From assembly GCA_016780365.1 (NCBI GenBank), contig JADHMB010000014.1, forward strand, positions 1 to 33,410: a DNA stretch of 33,410 nt. Reading direction: 5' to 3'. Origin of the DNA: Flavobacteriales bacterium (GTDB lineage: Bacteria; Bacteroidota; Bacteroidia; Flavobacteriales_D; Parvicellaceae). The notes beneath the pieces are model-generated. The model worked only from the letters and a program-made list of their open reading frames with translations. It did not search any database and was not told the origin of the DNA. Below, one piece after another: positions 25,891-33,410 of this stretch. Numbering within the stretch: the first letter of the stretch is position 1; each line of letters begins with the position of its first letter. The position numbers and the translations under genes are program-made.

Positions 25891-26256
25891 TTACTCACTA
25901 CCCTTCATTAATAAAAAAATTTCAATAAACAAATGTGCAAAATAAAAAAAGAAAAAGTGCAATATATATGGAAGAAAATTGATGTCTTTTTGAGAAATTA
26001 AAGGATATAAAAAAACAAGACTTGCAATCATTTTAAAAAAACTCAGAGCTAAGTAAGTAAACGGAGAAGTTTTTGATCGTTTTTTTAAAAAATTATATAA
26101 AAAGAAAAAAGAAAAAGTTAGTGCCAACAAAAAAGAATTAACAATAAAAATATCTGCTATTTTTATTTCTTGAATAACTAAAAAATTAACGCATAAAAAA
26201 TCAAATCCTATAAAAAGAAAAAAACATAATATTAGAACTAAATATTTATTAATCAT
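25891..26256 (-). CDS. Small four-helix membrane protein in the atp operon
   Basis: The ATG at 26256 overlaps the TGA of atpZ (ATGA), giving 121 residues; a longer reading from 26331 would overlap atpZ deeply and is rejected. Four hydrophobic helices are visible: KYLVLILCFFLFIGFDFLCV, a second around FIVNSFLLALTFSFFFLYNF, a third around FFKMIASLVFLYPLIS, and a last phenylalanine-rich YILHFFFFYFAHLFIEIFLL. Helix count and location between atpZ and atpB recall AtpI, the small F0 assembly helper, but I see no clear sequence match, so AtpI-like function is inference. Flavobacterial genomes often have a small uncharacterised membrane gene here. Confidence 0.8.
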   Translation of the reverse strand: MINKYLVLILCFFLFIGFDFLCVNFLVIQEIKIADIFIVNSFLLALTFSFFFLYNFLKKRSKTSPFTYLALSFFKMIASLVFLYPLISQKDINFLPYILHFFFFYFAHLFIEIFLLMKGSE

Positions 26257-26450
26257 CTGTTTTTTAAAGTTGTAATAATTTGATAAAAAGCTAAGAAAAC
26301 AGAACTTAAAGAAAATATTAACGTCCACCACGGAGTTTGATTTTGAAAGCTTTTATCTAGATAATTCCCAAAATAGGTCCCAATGCCAATTATTATTCCC
26401 ATTTGAATAGCTAAATTAGTATATAATAAAACTTTGTTCCGGTTTTCCAT
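26253..26450 (-). CDS. atpZ: AtpZ/AtpI-family F0 accessory protein
   Basis: The 65-residue protein has two membrane helices and the family signature: AIQMGIIIGIGTYFGNYLDK followed by TPWWTLIFSLSSVFLAFY. AtpZ and AtpI are small proteins encoded at the head of ATP synthase operons, linked to c-ring assembly and Mg or Ca transport. It is the first gene of the operon, with a good promoter just upstream, and overlaps the next gene by four bases. Confidence 0.88.
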   Translation of the reverse strand: MENRNKVLLYTNLAIQMGIIIGIGTYFGNYLDKSFQNQTPWWTLIFSLSSVFLAFYQIITTLKNR

Positions 26451-26464
26451 AGGAGATTGTTAAG

Positions 26465-26497
26465 CAAAAAATAGTTTGTTTTTAAATGCAGGCAAAA
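26465..26497 (-). promoter_or_regulatory. Promoter of the atp operon
   Basis: On the minus strand TTTTG (26497-26493) is separated by 19 bases from TATTTTTTG (26473-26465), a close match to the Bacteroidota -33/-7 pair. Transcription would begin near 26459, about nine bases before the atpZ ATG. Confidence 0.6.
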
Positions 26498-26498
26498 C

Positions 26499-26530
26499 TT
26501 GTTGTATTTTCGTTAAAGTTATAGATTTTG
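26499..26530 (+). promoter_or_regulatory. Promoter of the penicillin-binding protein gene
   Basis: TTG (26499-26501) is separated by 20 bases from TAGATTTTG (26522-26530), like the -33/-7 pair. Transcription would begin near 26536, which leaves the out-of-frame ATG at 26535 outside the message and favours the TTG start at 26543. Its -33 element lies only one base from that of the divergent atp promoter. Confidence 0.55.
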
Positions 26531-26542
26531 TAAAATGTTCAT

Positions 26543-29017
26543 TTGGAAGAAAAAAAAGAAATAAAATCATCATTATTTAAAAAACTACTAAAGCTCCTAA
26601 TTATCTGGTTCTTGGTGTTCTCTCCTGCACTAGGGCTTTGGGGGTTAATTAATTTGGCAGATGATGAGACTTTACCGGAGATAACAGAACTGGAAAACCC
26701 TAAAACAGATCTCGCTAGTGTGGTTTTAAGCTCTGACTACGTTCCGTTAGGAAAGTATTACCATGAAAATCGTACCAATACTCATTTTAACAACTTGCCA
26801 AAGTCATTAGTTGACGCGCTTATTGCTACGGAAGATGAACGTTTTTTTGAACATTCTGGGATAGATGTAAGAGCCTTACTAAGAGTTTTTAAAGGATTGG
26901 TTTCAGGTGACTTAAAGGGCGGCGGGTCTACCATAACACAGCAATTAGCAAAATTACTTTTCCCTAGAAAAAGATTGAATAAGTTCGAATTTGCATTAAG
27001 GAAATTTAAAGAATGGATAATAGCCTCTAAACTTGAAAAAAATTACACCAAAGAAGAAATCTTGTCAATGTACCTTAACAAGTTTGATTTTTTGAATAAT
27101 GCAGTTGGGATAAATAGTGCTGCCCAAGTTTATTTCAATAAACTACCAAAAGAGTTGGACTTGCATGAGTCTGCAATGTTAATAGGCATGGCAAAAAACC
27201 CTTCTTTGTTTAACCCTGTAAGAAGGCCAGATACTGTTCTTAAAAGAAGAACAGTTGTTTTGTACCAAATGTATAAAAACAACTACATAACTAAAGAAGT
27301 TTTTGACTCTACAAAAAAACTAGAGCTTGACTTGGACTATAATAAAGTAGATCACCAAACTGGGTTAGCTCCATATTTTAGAGAAATATTGAGACTTGAA
27401 CTGGGGCAAATATTATCTGAAAAAAACGAGAATAATGAATATATAATTAAGAAATCAAACGGCGAAAAATTTGATTTGTATTCTGATGGTCTTAAAATTT
27501 ATACCTCCATTGATAGTAGAATGCAAAAACATGCAGAAAAAGCCGTTGAATCTCATTTTAAAAATTATTTGCAAGCTGCATTTGAAAGGAACAATGAAAA
27601 AAATAAAAACAAGCCCTTTTCAAATGATATAACTAAGTCTCAAGCAGATACTATATTGGCTAGAGCTCTGAAACAATCCATGCTTTATAAAAAATTAGTA
27701 GGAAAGGTCTGTTCTTACTGTGAAAGACCAAAAAGATATATTGTTAAAAAAGCGGAAGGATTTGAATGCTCCTACTGCGGAACCGTTAGTCCTTTTCATA
27801 CAAAAGATGAAATTGATAAAAAACTTAATGAAAAAAGAACAGTTAAAGTTTTTGACTGGAATTCAGAAAATTTTGAAAAAGACACTCTTTTTTCTTCAAA
27901 AGACTCTGTTAGATACTACAAAGGTCTGTTAAGGTCTGGTCTAATGTCTATGAACCCTCATAATGGAGAAATTAAAGCTTGGGTTGGTGGTCCAAATTTT
28001 AAACATTTTAAATATGATATGGTTAAAAAGGGTAGACGGCAAGTAGGATCTACCTTTAAACCATTTGTTTATGCTACCGCTTTGGAATCTGGTGTTATAG
28101 ATCCATGTTATCAAGTGCCGGATATAGAATATTGTATTGAAGTACCTTTTAATGAATTTAGAAAAAAACTATGGTGCCCAACCAACTCAGGGGACAACTT
28201 TACTGGAGCCTTGACTTCTATATCTTTTGCTCTGGCCAATTCAATGAATAATATTACGGCAAGTATCATCAAAAAAGGATCTATGATTAACGATGTTTTT
28301 AACCGAGTGGCGCAGCTGGGAATTGATACCTCTAAGTTTGACCAAGTCCCTGCAATGGCTTTAGGGGTTTTCGACATCTCTGTTCACGATATTGTTGGTG
28401 CAATAGCTCCATTTGCTAATCAAGGGGTGTATATGAAGCCCGTTTACCTTCTAAGAATTGAAGACAAATTTGGCAACCTAATTTATGAGCCTAAAATAGA
28501 ATCCAAACAAGTTTGGAACAAGGAAACTGCATATTCAATTTTGGAAATGATGAAGTTGGTAACTAGCGGAGTAAGTCACCCTACCCTAAAAAACGATTAT
28601 GGCAATCCTTTGAGAGGTGGAACAGCAATTCGTATAAGAGCTAAAGAAACAGCAGAAAGACCATATGCTGGGATAACACAGCCAATAGCAGGGAAAACGG
28701 GAACTACTCAAAATCAATCCGATGGGTGGTTTATGGGCTTAACTCCTGATTTAGTTACTGGTGTTTGGGTGGGAGCAGAAGATAGATCTGTTAGATTTAA
28801 TACTTTAAGTATGGGAATGGGAACCAATACTGCACTCCCTGTTTTTGCATATTATACAAAGTATATAAATGCTGACGATTCCTTGAATATTTCACAAGAA
28901 GATTTTCAAATGCCTGAGACTATGTTGAAATCGCCCATTGATTGTAATGAAACTATTAAAAACTCTAAGGTAAAAGACGGTCTAGAAGATGAATGGTCTA
29001 ATGACGATAACTGGTAA
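26543..29017 (+). CDS. mrcA: Class A penicillin-binding protein 1A with two-CxxC insert
   Basis: This is a bifunctional peptidoglycan synthase anchored by one N-terminal helix (about 13-36). The glycosyltransferase domain has ATEDERFFEHSG with catalytic Glu97, then GGGSTITQQLAKLLFPRK and KEEILSMYLNKFDF. The transpeptidase has S503-T-F-K506, S567-M-N569 and K718-T-G720. Between them, at residues 387-413, GKVCSYCERPKR and FECSYCG place four cysteines (390, 393, 409, 412) as two CxxC pairs, like a zinc ribbon; I do not recall this in most Bacteroidota PBP1A proteins. Only TTG at 26543 serves as an in-frame start, because an upstream in-frame TAA closes the frame. Four bases separate it from the CoA transferase genes. 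Confidence 0.95.
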   Translation: MEEKKEIKSSLFKKLLKLLIIWFLVFSPALGLWGLINLADDETLPEITELENPKTDLASVVLSSDYVPLGKYYHENRTNTHFNNLPKSLVDALIATEDERFFEHSGIDVRALLRVFKGLVSGDLKGGGSTITQQLAKLLFPRKRLNKFEFALRKFKEWIIASKLEKNYTKEEILSMYLNKFDFLNNAVGINSAAQVYFNKLPKELDLHESAMLIGMAKNPSLFNPVRRPDTVLKRRTVVLYQMYKNNYITKEVFDSTKKLELDLDYNKVDHQTGLAPYFREILRLELGQILSEKNENNEYIIKKSNGEKFDLYSDGLKIYTSIDSRMQKHAEKAVESHFKNYLQAAFERNNEKNKNKPFSNDITKSQADTILARALKQSMLYKKLVGKVCSYCERPKRYIVKKAEGFECSYCGTVSPFHTKDEIDKKLNEKRTVKVFDWNSENFEKDTLFSSKDSVRYYKGLLRSGLMSMNPHNGEIKAWVGGPNFKHFKYDMVKKGRRQVGSTFKPFVYATALESGVIDPCYQVPDIEYCIEVPFNEFRKKLWCPTNSGDNFTGALTSISFALANSMNNITASIIKKGSMINDVFNRVAQLGIDTSKFDQVPAMALGVFDISVHDIVGAIAPFANQGVYMKPVYLLRIEDKFGNLIYEPKIESKQVWNKETAYSILEMMKLVTSGVSHPTLKNDYGNPLRGGTAIRIRAKETAERPYAGITQPIAGKTGTTQNQSDGWFMGLTPDLVTGVWVGAEDRSVRFNTLSMGMGTNTALPVFAYYTKYINADDSLNISQEDFQMPETMLKSPIDCNETIKNSKVKDGLEDEWSNDDNW

Positions 29018-29021
29018 ATAA

Positions 29022-29723
29022 ATGATTGAAAAAAAAGTTTTAAACGCTGCTGATGGCTGTAAAGACATTTTTAGTGGGGCAACCATAATGCTGGGAGGTT
29101 TTGGGCTTTGTGGGATACCAGAAAACTGCATACAAGCACTAGTAGAAATGAAGATAAATGGATTGACTTGTATTTCTAATAATGCAGGAGTGGATGATTT
29201 TGGTTTAGGCTATCTATTACAGAATAAACAAATTAAAAAAATGATTTCTTCTTATGTAGGAGAAAATGAAGAGTTTGAACGGCAAATGCTTTCTGGAGAA
29301 CTCGAAGTAGATCTTATCCCGCAGGGATCTTTAGCAGAAAGATGCAGAGCTGCTGGAGCTGGAATACCTGCCTTTTTTACTCCTGCAGGATTTGGAACTG
29401 AAATTAGTAAAGGTAAAGAAGTAAGAAATTTTAATGGAAAGCCCCATATCTTAGAAACTGCTTTGAATGCAGATTTTGCAATTGTAAAAGCATGGAAAGG
29501 GGATACAGCAGGAAATTTAATTTATAAAGGAACCGCAAGAAACTTTAACCCTCTTATGGCTATGGCAGGAAAAATTACTATCGCAGAGGTTGAAGAATTG
29601 GTTTCCCCAGGTGAACTTGACCCAAATCAGATTCATACTCCAGGAATATTTATTCAGAGAATTTTTAAAGGTTCAAATTACGAAAAGAGGATAGAGCAAA
29701 GAACCGTAAATGAAAATAAATAA
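29022..29723 (+). CDS. scoA: 3-oxoacid CoA-transferase subunit A
   Basis: Subunit A of the acetoacetate (succinyl-CoA:3-oxoacid) CoA transferase, which moves CoA from succinyl-CoA to acetoacetate in ketone-body and short-chain acid use. The 233-residue length is normal. Family motifs are present: [66 protein letters not shown] and the closing [20 protein letters not shown]. It lies four bases after the penicillin-binding protein gene and overlaps subunit B. Confidence 0.95.
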   Translation: MIEKKVLNAADGCKDIFSGATIMLGGFGLCGIPENCIQALVEMKINGLTCISNNAGVDDFGLGYLLQNKQIKKMISSYVGENEEFERQMLSGELEVDLIPQGSLAERCRAAGAGIPAFFTPAGFGTEISKGKEVRNFNGKPHILETALNADFAIVKAWKGDTAGNLIYKGTARNFNPLMAMAGKITIAEVEELVSPGELDPNQIHTPGIFIQRIFKGSNYEKRIEQRTVNENK

Positions 29724-30387
29724 TATGGGGATAGATAAAATTGGGATCGCAAAAAGAATTGCTCAAGAACTAAGAAATGGTTGGTATGTGAACCTTGGGA
29801 TTGGTATTCCAACATTAGTTGCTAATTATATCCCTGATGGAATAAATGTTGAGTTCCAATCTGAAAATGGAATTCTTGGGATGGGCCCGTTCCCAAGGGA
29901 AGAAAATGTAGACGCTGACTTAATTAATGCTGGAAAACAAACCATTACAGCCCTTCCAGGAGCAGTTTACTTCGACTCCTCTATGAGCTTTGCAATGATA
30001 AGAGGGAAACATGTTCAACTTACTGTTTTAGGAGCTATGGAAGTTTCAGAAAATGGAGATATTGCCAATTGGAAAATTCCTGGTAAAATGGTAAAAGGAA
30101 TGGGGGGTGCTATGGACTTAGTAGCTAGTGCAGAAAATATTATTGTTGCCATGATGCACACCAATAAAAAAGGAGAAAGCAAATTATTAGAAAACTGCAG
30201 CCTTCCTCTAACTGGTGTCAATTGCGTTAAAAAAATAGTAACAAATCTTGCAGTATTAAATATTTTACCTGATGGAGGCTTCGAACTCTTAGAAAGGGCG
30301 CCTGGTGTGACGATTGAAGCAATAAAATCTGCTACTAAGGGAAAACTTATTGTAAATAGTAGCGAAATTCCAGAAATGCAATTATGA
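29710..30387 (+). CDS. scoB: 3-oxoacid CoA-transferase subunit B
   Basis: Subunit B carries the catalytic glutamate, here in [16 protein letters not shown]. Other family segments are [64 protein letters not shown] and PGVTIEAI. Two starts are possible: ATG at 29710 (overlapping scoA by 14 bases, 225 residues) or ATG at 29725 (just after the scoA stop, 220 residues). The second gives [13 protein letters not shown], closer to the usual family N terminus. Both subunits are complete, so the enzyme should be functional. Confidence 0.95.
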   Translation: MKINNMGIDKIGIAKRIAQELRNGWYVNLGIGIPTLVANYIPDGINVEFQSENGILGMGPFPREENVDADLINAGKQTITALPGAVYFDSSMSFAMIRGKHVQLTVLGAMEVSENGDIANWKIPGKMVKGMGGAMDLVASAENIIVAMMHTNKKGESKLLENCSLPLTGVNCVKKIVTNLAVLNILPDGGFELLERAPGVTIEAIKSATKGKLIVNSSEIPEMQL

Positions 30388-30405
30388 CCTTAAATCTCTA
30401 ATTTA

Positions 30406-31806
30406 TTGAAAAAGGTATCTTTTGTTAGACTGACTTTGATAGCCATATTATTAATTCAAATAGTGGTGATTTTGAATATCCGACCTTGGAAAAATGCAGA
30501 AAAACAAAATGCATTAATTAATTGGGACGTCACTTCGTATTATTCCTACTTGCCAGCAGTTTTTGTGCACCAAGATTTAAAATTTAACTTTTTAAAAAAT
30601 TCAACTATTAATTATGCTGAGAAGCACCAGTTTTGGCCAGAAACTGCCCCAAATGGAAACAAAGTTATTAAAACAACAATGGGAATGTCAATCTTATATC
30701 TCCCCTTTTTTTTAGTTGCTCATGCCTTTGCAATTCTAAGTCCTGAAATAAATGCAAACGGTTTCTCTAAAGTTTATGAAATTGGATTAACATTCTCCTG
30801 TGTATTTTATCTTATAATTGGCATGTGCTTTTTAAGTAAGGTACTATTGAGGCTATATCATAAAAAAATTGTTTCTATTTTATTGCTTTTAGTTTTTTTG
30901 GGAAGTAATCTATTTTTTTACTCTACTAGTGAACCTTGTATGTCTCATGCCTATACGTTTTCTCTAGCTTCCATTCTAATGTACCTTACAACCAAAGTTT
31001 TTAAGAGCTTTGATCTTAAGACAGCAGTACTTTTAGGGCTAATCTTAGGATTGTTGTTTCTTGTTAGGCCAACCAATATTTTGTTCGGATTAGTCTGTTT
31101 TCTTTTCAATGTCTATAGCTGGAAGTCATTTAAAAAAAGATTATTGTGGTCTTTGGAAAACACGAAACTTTTAGTACTAACAATTTTAGTAACTCTTTCA
31201 ATATGCTCTATTCAATTTATTTACTGGAAATGGGCTACAGGAGATTGGATATTCAACTCCTACATTGGAGAAAGGTTTTACTTTGATAGGCCAAGAATAT
31301 TAAATTTTCTTTTTAGCTACCGAAAAGGATGGTTGGTATACAGCCCTATTTTCGTTCTATCTTTTTTAGGAATTTATAAAATGATCAAAAATAAAAACGA
31401 ATGGGGGTTGTCAATTATCATTACTTTGATTGCCACTATTTACCTATTTTCCTCTTGGTGGTGTTGGTGGTTTGGAGGAGGGTTTGGGATGAGACCTATG
31501 ATTGATTATTATCCACTATTGATAATTCCAATTGGAGAGCTTTTAAATCAGAAACTAACCCTTTTAAAAAATGGAGTTTTAACTTTTATTATAGTAAGTA
31601 TTTCTTTTAATTTATTTCAAACACTTCAAAGAAGAAATTTAGTTATTCACTGGGACAGTATGAGTAAGAATTCGTACTGGGCTTTTTTTACGACAATTAA
31701 AATGGAGAGTCGAAAAGACTGGGAGAGACAAGAAAATCTATTAATGAAGCCTAATTATGACAAAGCTAGGAAGGGAAAAAGCGAATATGATTTTGAAATT
31801 TTATAA
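30406..31806 (+). CDS. Multi-spanning GT-C-like membrane protein
   Basis: The 466-residue protein has about ten membrane helices and a first outer loop with NWDVTSYYSYLPAVFVHQDL, whose Asp recalls the acidic site of GT-C glycosyltransferases that use lipid-linked sugars. A LFLVRPTNILFGLVCFLFNV helix and a Trp-rich SSWWCWWFGGGFGMRPMIDY loop are also seen; similar stretches occur in Bacteroidota proteins named as glycosyltransferase 39/87-like. The start is TTG at 30406; an in-frame TAA at 30391 excludes any ATG upstream. Its stop shares the palindrome TTATAA with the stop of the convergent LytTR gene. Substrate unknown; the enzymatic role is inference. Confidence 0.7.
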   Translation: MKKVSFVRLTLIAILLIQIVVILNIRPWKNAEKQNALINWDVTSYYSYLPAVFVHQDLKFNFLKNSTINYAEKHQFWPETAPNGNKVIKTTMGMSILYLPFFLVAHAFAILSPEINANGFSKVYEIGLTFSCVFYLIIGMCFLSKVLLRLYHKKIVSILLLLVFLGSNLFFYSTSEPCMSHAYTFSLASILMYLTTKVFKSFDLKTAVLLGLILGLLFLVRPTNILFGLVCFLFNVYSWKSFKKRLLWSLENTKLLVLTILVTLSICSIQFIYWKWATGDWIFNSYIGERFYFDRPRILNFLFSYRKGWLVYSPIFVLSFLGIYKMIKNKNEWGLSIIITLIATIYLFSSWWCWWFGGGFGMRPMIDYYPLLIIPIGELLNQKLTLLKNGVLTFIIVSISFNLFQTLQRRNLVIHWDSMSKNSYWAFFTTIKMESRKDWERQENLLMKPNYDKARKGKSEYDFEIL

Positions 31807-32499
31807 TAAGTTTAACCTATTAGTTAACTCTTCTTTGTAAGACTTTCCAATATGGATTTCTTTATCATTGATAATTATATAATTGTCTTCTATTGATTTT
31901 ATTTGATCTAACCTTACTATAAATGACCTTTGCACTCTAAGGAAGTCTTTGTTTGGAAGCTTTGCTTGAAGTTCTTTCATTGTAGTTAGCACCGTATGCT
32001 TTTCCTCTTTTGTATGCACCCTCACATAATTCCCAAGAGCTTCTACCCACAAAATTTCTTTAAACTTTAATTGAACAAGTTTTGAGTCTGTTTTAATAAA
32101 TACATGTTCTGAATCGTCATTTTCAACCAACTTTGCCCCCAACCCAAAAAGCTTATTATTTATTTTTTTTACAGTTTTAATAAATCTTGCCCACTCTACT
32201 GGCTTTTTTAAAAAATCTGTAACATTGTATTCGTAAGACTCAAGTGCAAATTCATCATGAGAAGTAATCATTACTACTAAAGGTGGATTTTCTAGATTTT
32301 TCAATAACTCAATTCCTCCCATTTTAGGCATTTCTACATCAAGGAATAAAACATCTACCTGATTGTTATTAATAAAAGTATAAGCATCTAATGCATTTTG
32401 AAAGGTTCCCACACAAGAGAATTCTTCTAATTGGTCAATCATGTCCTCAATAACCGAAATACAAAGTTCGTCATCGTCTACAATAATAGTCTTTATCAT
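31801..32499 (-). CDS. LytTR-family response regulator
   Basis: The 232-residue protein has a receiver domain (about 1-120) with the acidic pocket VDDDE, phospho-acceptor Asp54 in VLFLDVEMPK, and FLKKP (Lys99). A LytTR DNA-binding domain follows (about 130-232): FKEILWVEALGNYVRVHT, LPNKDFLRVQRSFIVRLDQI and the closing IHIGKSYKEEL. LytTR regulators bind direct repeats of about nine bases and often control surface and envelope genes. It overlaps the upstream hybrid kinase by four bases (ATGA at 32496-32499), which suggests they form one pathway, although the kinase has its own receiver and HPt domains. Confidence 0.94.
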   Translation of the reverse strand: MIKTIIVDDDELCISVIEDMIDQLEEFSCVGTFQNALDAYTFINNNQVDVLFLDVEMPKMGGIELLKNLENPPLVVMITSHDEFALESYEYNVTDFLKKPVEWARFIKTVKKINNKLFGLGAKLVENDDSEHVFIKTDSKLVQLKFKEILWVEALGNYVRVHTKEEKHTVLTTMKELQAKLPNKDFLRVQRSFIVRLDQIKSIEDNYIIINDKEIHIGKSYKEELTNRLNLL

Positions 32500-33410
32500 A
32501 ACTGTAATTTTTCTTTAGTATTAGAAAGAAATAAAGTTTTAAGTAGCTTTAAATCCTCCATTAAATCTACTACTTTTTTTAACTCCATAGCGGCAATACA
32601 TTCTGCAATATCGTTGAATTCCATAGTTGCAGAAGAGCCTTTCATTTTATGTAATTTACTTTTAACAAGAGATAAATTTTCAGAGCTAATGGAATCATTT
32701 AGTTCCTTAAAGTCTTTTCTAAATGTTCTAATAAATATTTCTAAATATTTTGCCTTATTATTTGAGCTTATTGATTTACCTAAATCAATGTTTTTTATCG
32801 TCTCTGATATTTTTTTGTAGAGAATCTCTATCTGAAATGGTTTGGAAATACAATCATTCATTCCATTTTGATAACATCGCTCTAAAACATCTTCTACCAA
32901 ATGAGCTGTCATTGCAATAATGGGAATATTATTAATTTTGGCATTCTTAGATTTTCTTATTTCAGAACTTGTTTCAAAACCATTTTTTAAAGGCATTTCT
33001 ATATCCATTAAAATTATGTCGTAATGCTTAGAAGCCACTTTTTCCATCACTTCCTCTCCATTTAAAACCCAGTCTACAGTAACGTTATTTACAGTATTTT
33101 GTATTAGATCTTTAAATAGTTGACCATTAAGCTGGTCATCCTCAGCCATTAATATTTTAAGTTCTTTAATTGGGTAAACCAAACCTTTATTTTCTAAAAC
33201 TCTCTTCTTTGCTATTTCATATGGGATTTTAAATGTAAAATCTGTTCCTAATTCGCTAGATTCCACTTTAATTTCTCCACCCATTAACTCTATTAAAAGA
33301 TCACAAATTGCCAAACCTAAACCAGTGCCGCCGTACTGTCTAGAGGTATTTGTTTTTTCTTGTGCATAAGGCTGAAAAATAAGCTTAAGTTTGTCTTGTT
33401 CGATTCCTTT
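32496..33410 (-). CDS. Hybrid sensor histidine kinase, C-terminal part (runs off right edge)
   Basis: The frame is open to position 33410, so the N-terminal sensor and dimerisation domain are missing; 304 residues are seen. The fragment opens inside the ATPase domain with GIEQDKLKLIFQPYAQ and the G2 box YGGTGLGLAI. A receiver domain follows with AEDDQLNGQL, phospho-acceptor Asp136 (fragment numbering) in ILMDIEMP, and SKPF. An HPt domain closes the protein with His254 in LHKMKGSSATM. The phosphate can thus pass kinase to receiver to HPt, and then probably to the LytTR regulator encoded next. An internal ATG at 33314 is not the true start. Confidence 0.93.
   Translation of the reverse strand, partial: KGIEQDKLKLIFQPYAQEKTNTSRQYGGTGLGLAICDLLIELMGGEIKVESSELGTDFTFKIPYEIAKKRVLENKGLVYPIKELKILMAEDDQLNGQLFKDLIQNTVNNVTVDWVLNGEEVMEKVASKHYDIILMDIEMPLKNGFETSSEIRKSKNAKINNIPIIAMTAHLVEDVLERCYQNGMNDCISKPFQIEILYKKISETIKNIDLGKSISSNNKAKYLEIFIRTFRKDFKELNDSISSENLSLVKSKLHKMKGSSATMEFNDIAECIAAMELKKVVDLMEDLKLLKTLFLSNTKEKLQL

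Noticed and set aside
26257-26331. Upstream extension of the small atp-operon membrane gene to 26331
   Set aside because: It would overlap most of the atpZ C terminus, and its extra 25 residues are a shifted reading of atpZ. The ATGA at 26253-26256 is a better start.
26535-26579. A 14-codon open frame from ATG at 26535
   Set aside because: It overlaps the start of PBP1A out of frame, and its ATG lies at the predicted transcript start. It is more likely chance or a sign of a lost base than a leader peptide.

Overview
This window comes from a low-G+C member of the Bacteroidota, most likely a Flavobacteriales-type bacterium. Three things point there: several cell-surface proteins of the type IX secretion (T9SS)/gliding family (SprB-type repeats, PorP/SprF, two type B C-terminal sorting domains), an ATP synthase cluster that carries a, c, b, delta, alpha and gamma but not beta and epsilon, and promoters of the form TTG-N18..20-TAnnTTTG with almost no Shine-Dalgarno sequences. 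The exact genus is not resolved. No tRNA, rRNA, CRISPR array, insertion sequence or phage gene was seen. No gene-free stretch exceeds about 160 bases.

Layout. (1) 1-3781, minus strand: a translationally coupled pair of a T9SS type B cargo protein and a PorP/SprF-like outer-membrane protein, followed by a separately promoted SprB-repeat adhesin that runs off the left edge. (2) 3876-8264: a 1462-residue protein joining an N-terminal beta-barrel-like domain, an L-type lectin domain, seven Ig-like repeats and a charged TolA-like helix. It is the most unusual protein here. (3) 8267-16249: small metabolic and housekeeping genes (pdxA, ribE, a biotin carrier protein, a YceI lipoprotein, hemW, a cyclase-family hydrolase, an Lrp/AsnC regulator) plus a second large T9SS type B protein. 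(4) 16238-20810, minus strand: an overlapping operon of an NtrY-like histidine kinase, recO and a TonB-dependent receptor. (5) 20861-26450, minus strand: the atp operon in the order atpZ, small membrane protein, atpB, E, F, H, A, G, with a terminator-like hairpin directly after the c-subunit gene. (6) 26543-31806, plus strand: a bifunctional penicillin-binding protein with a two-CxxC insert, acetoacetate-type CoA transferase subunits A and B, and a GT-C-like membrane protein. (7) 31801-33410, minus strand: a hybrid histidine kinase (truncated by the right edge) and a LytTR response regulator.

The genome is tightly packed. Co-directional neighbours often share ATGA/GTGA/TTGA stop-start overlaps, and all four convergent gene pairs meet with at most two bases between them or overlap. 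Three genes have no in-frame ATG near the expected N terminus and begin with TTG (TonB receptor, penicillin-binding protein, GT-C protein), and one begins with GTG (PorP/SprF). Regulatory sites that can be read by eye are a 20-bp-period direct repeat upstream of the SprB-repeat gene, back-to-back divergent promoters between atpZ and the penicillin-binding protein gene, a perfect 14-bp palindrome overlapping the promoter of the Lrp-type gene, and the atpE-atpF hairpin.
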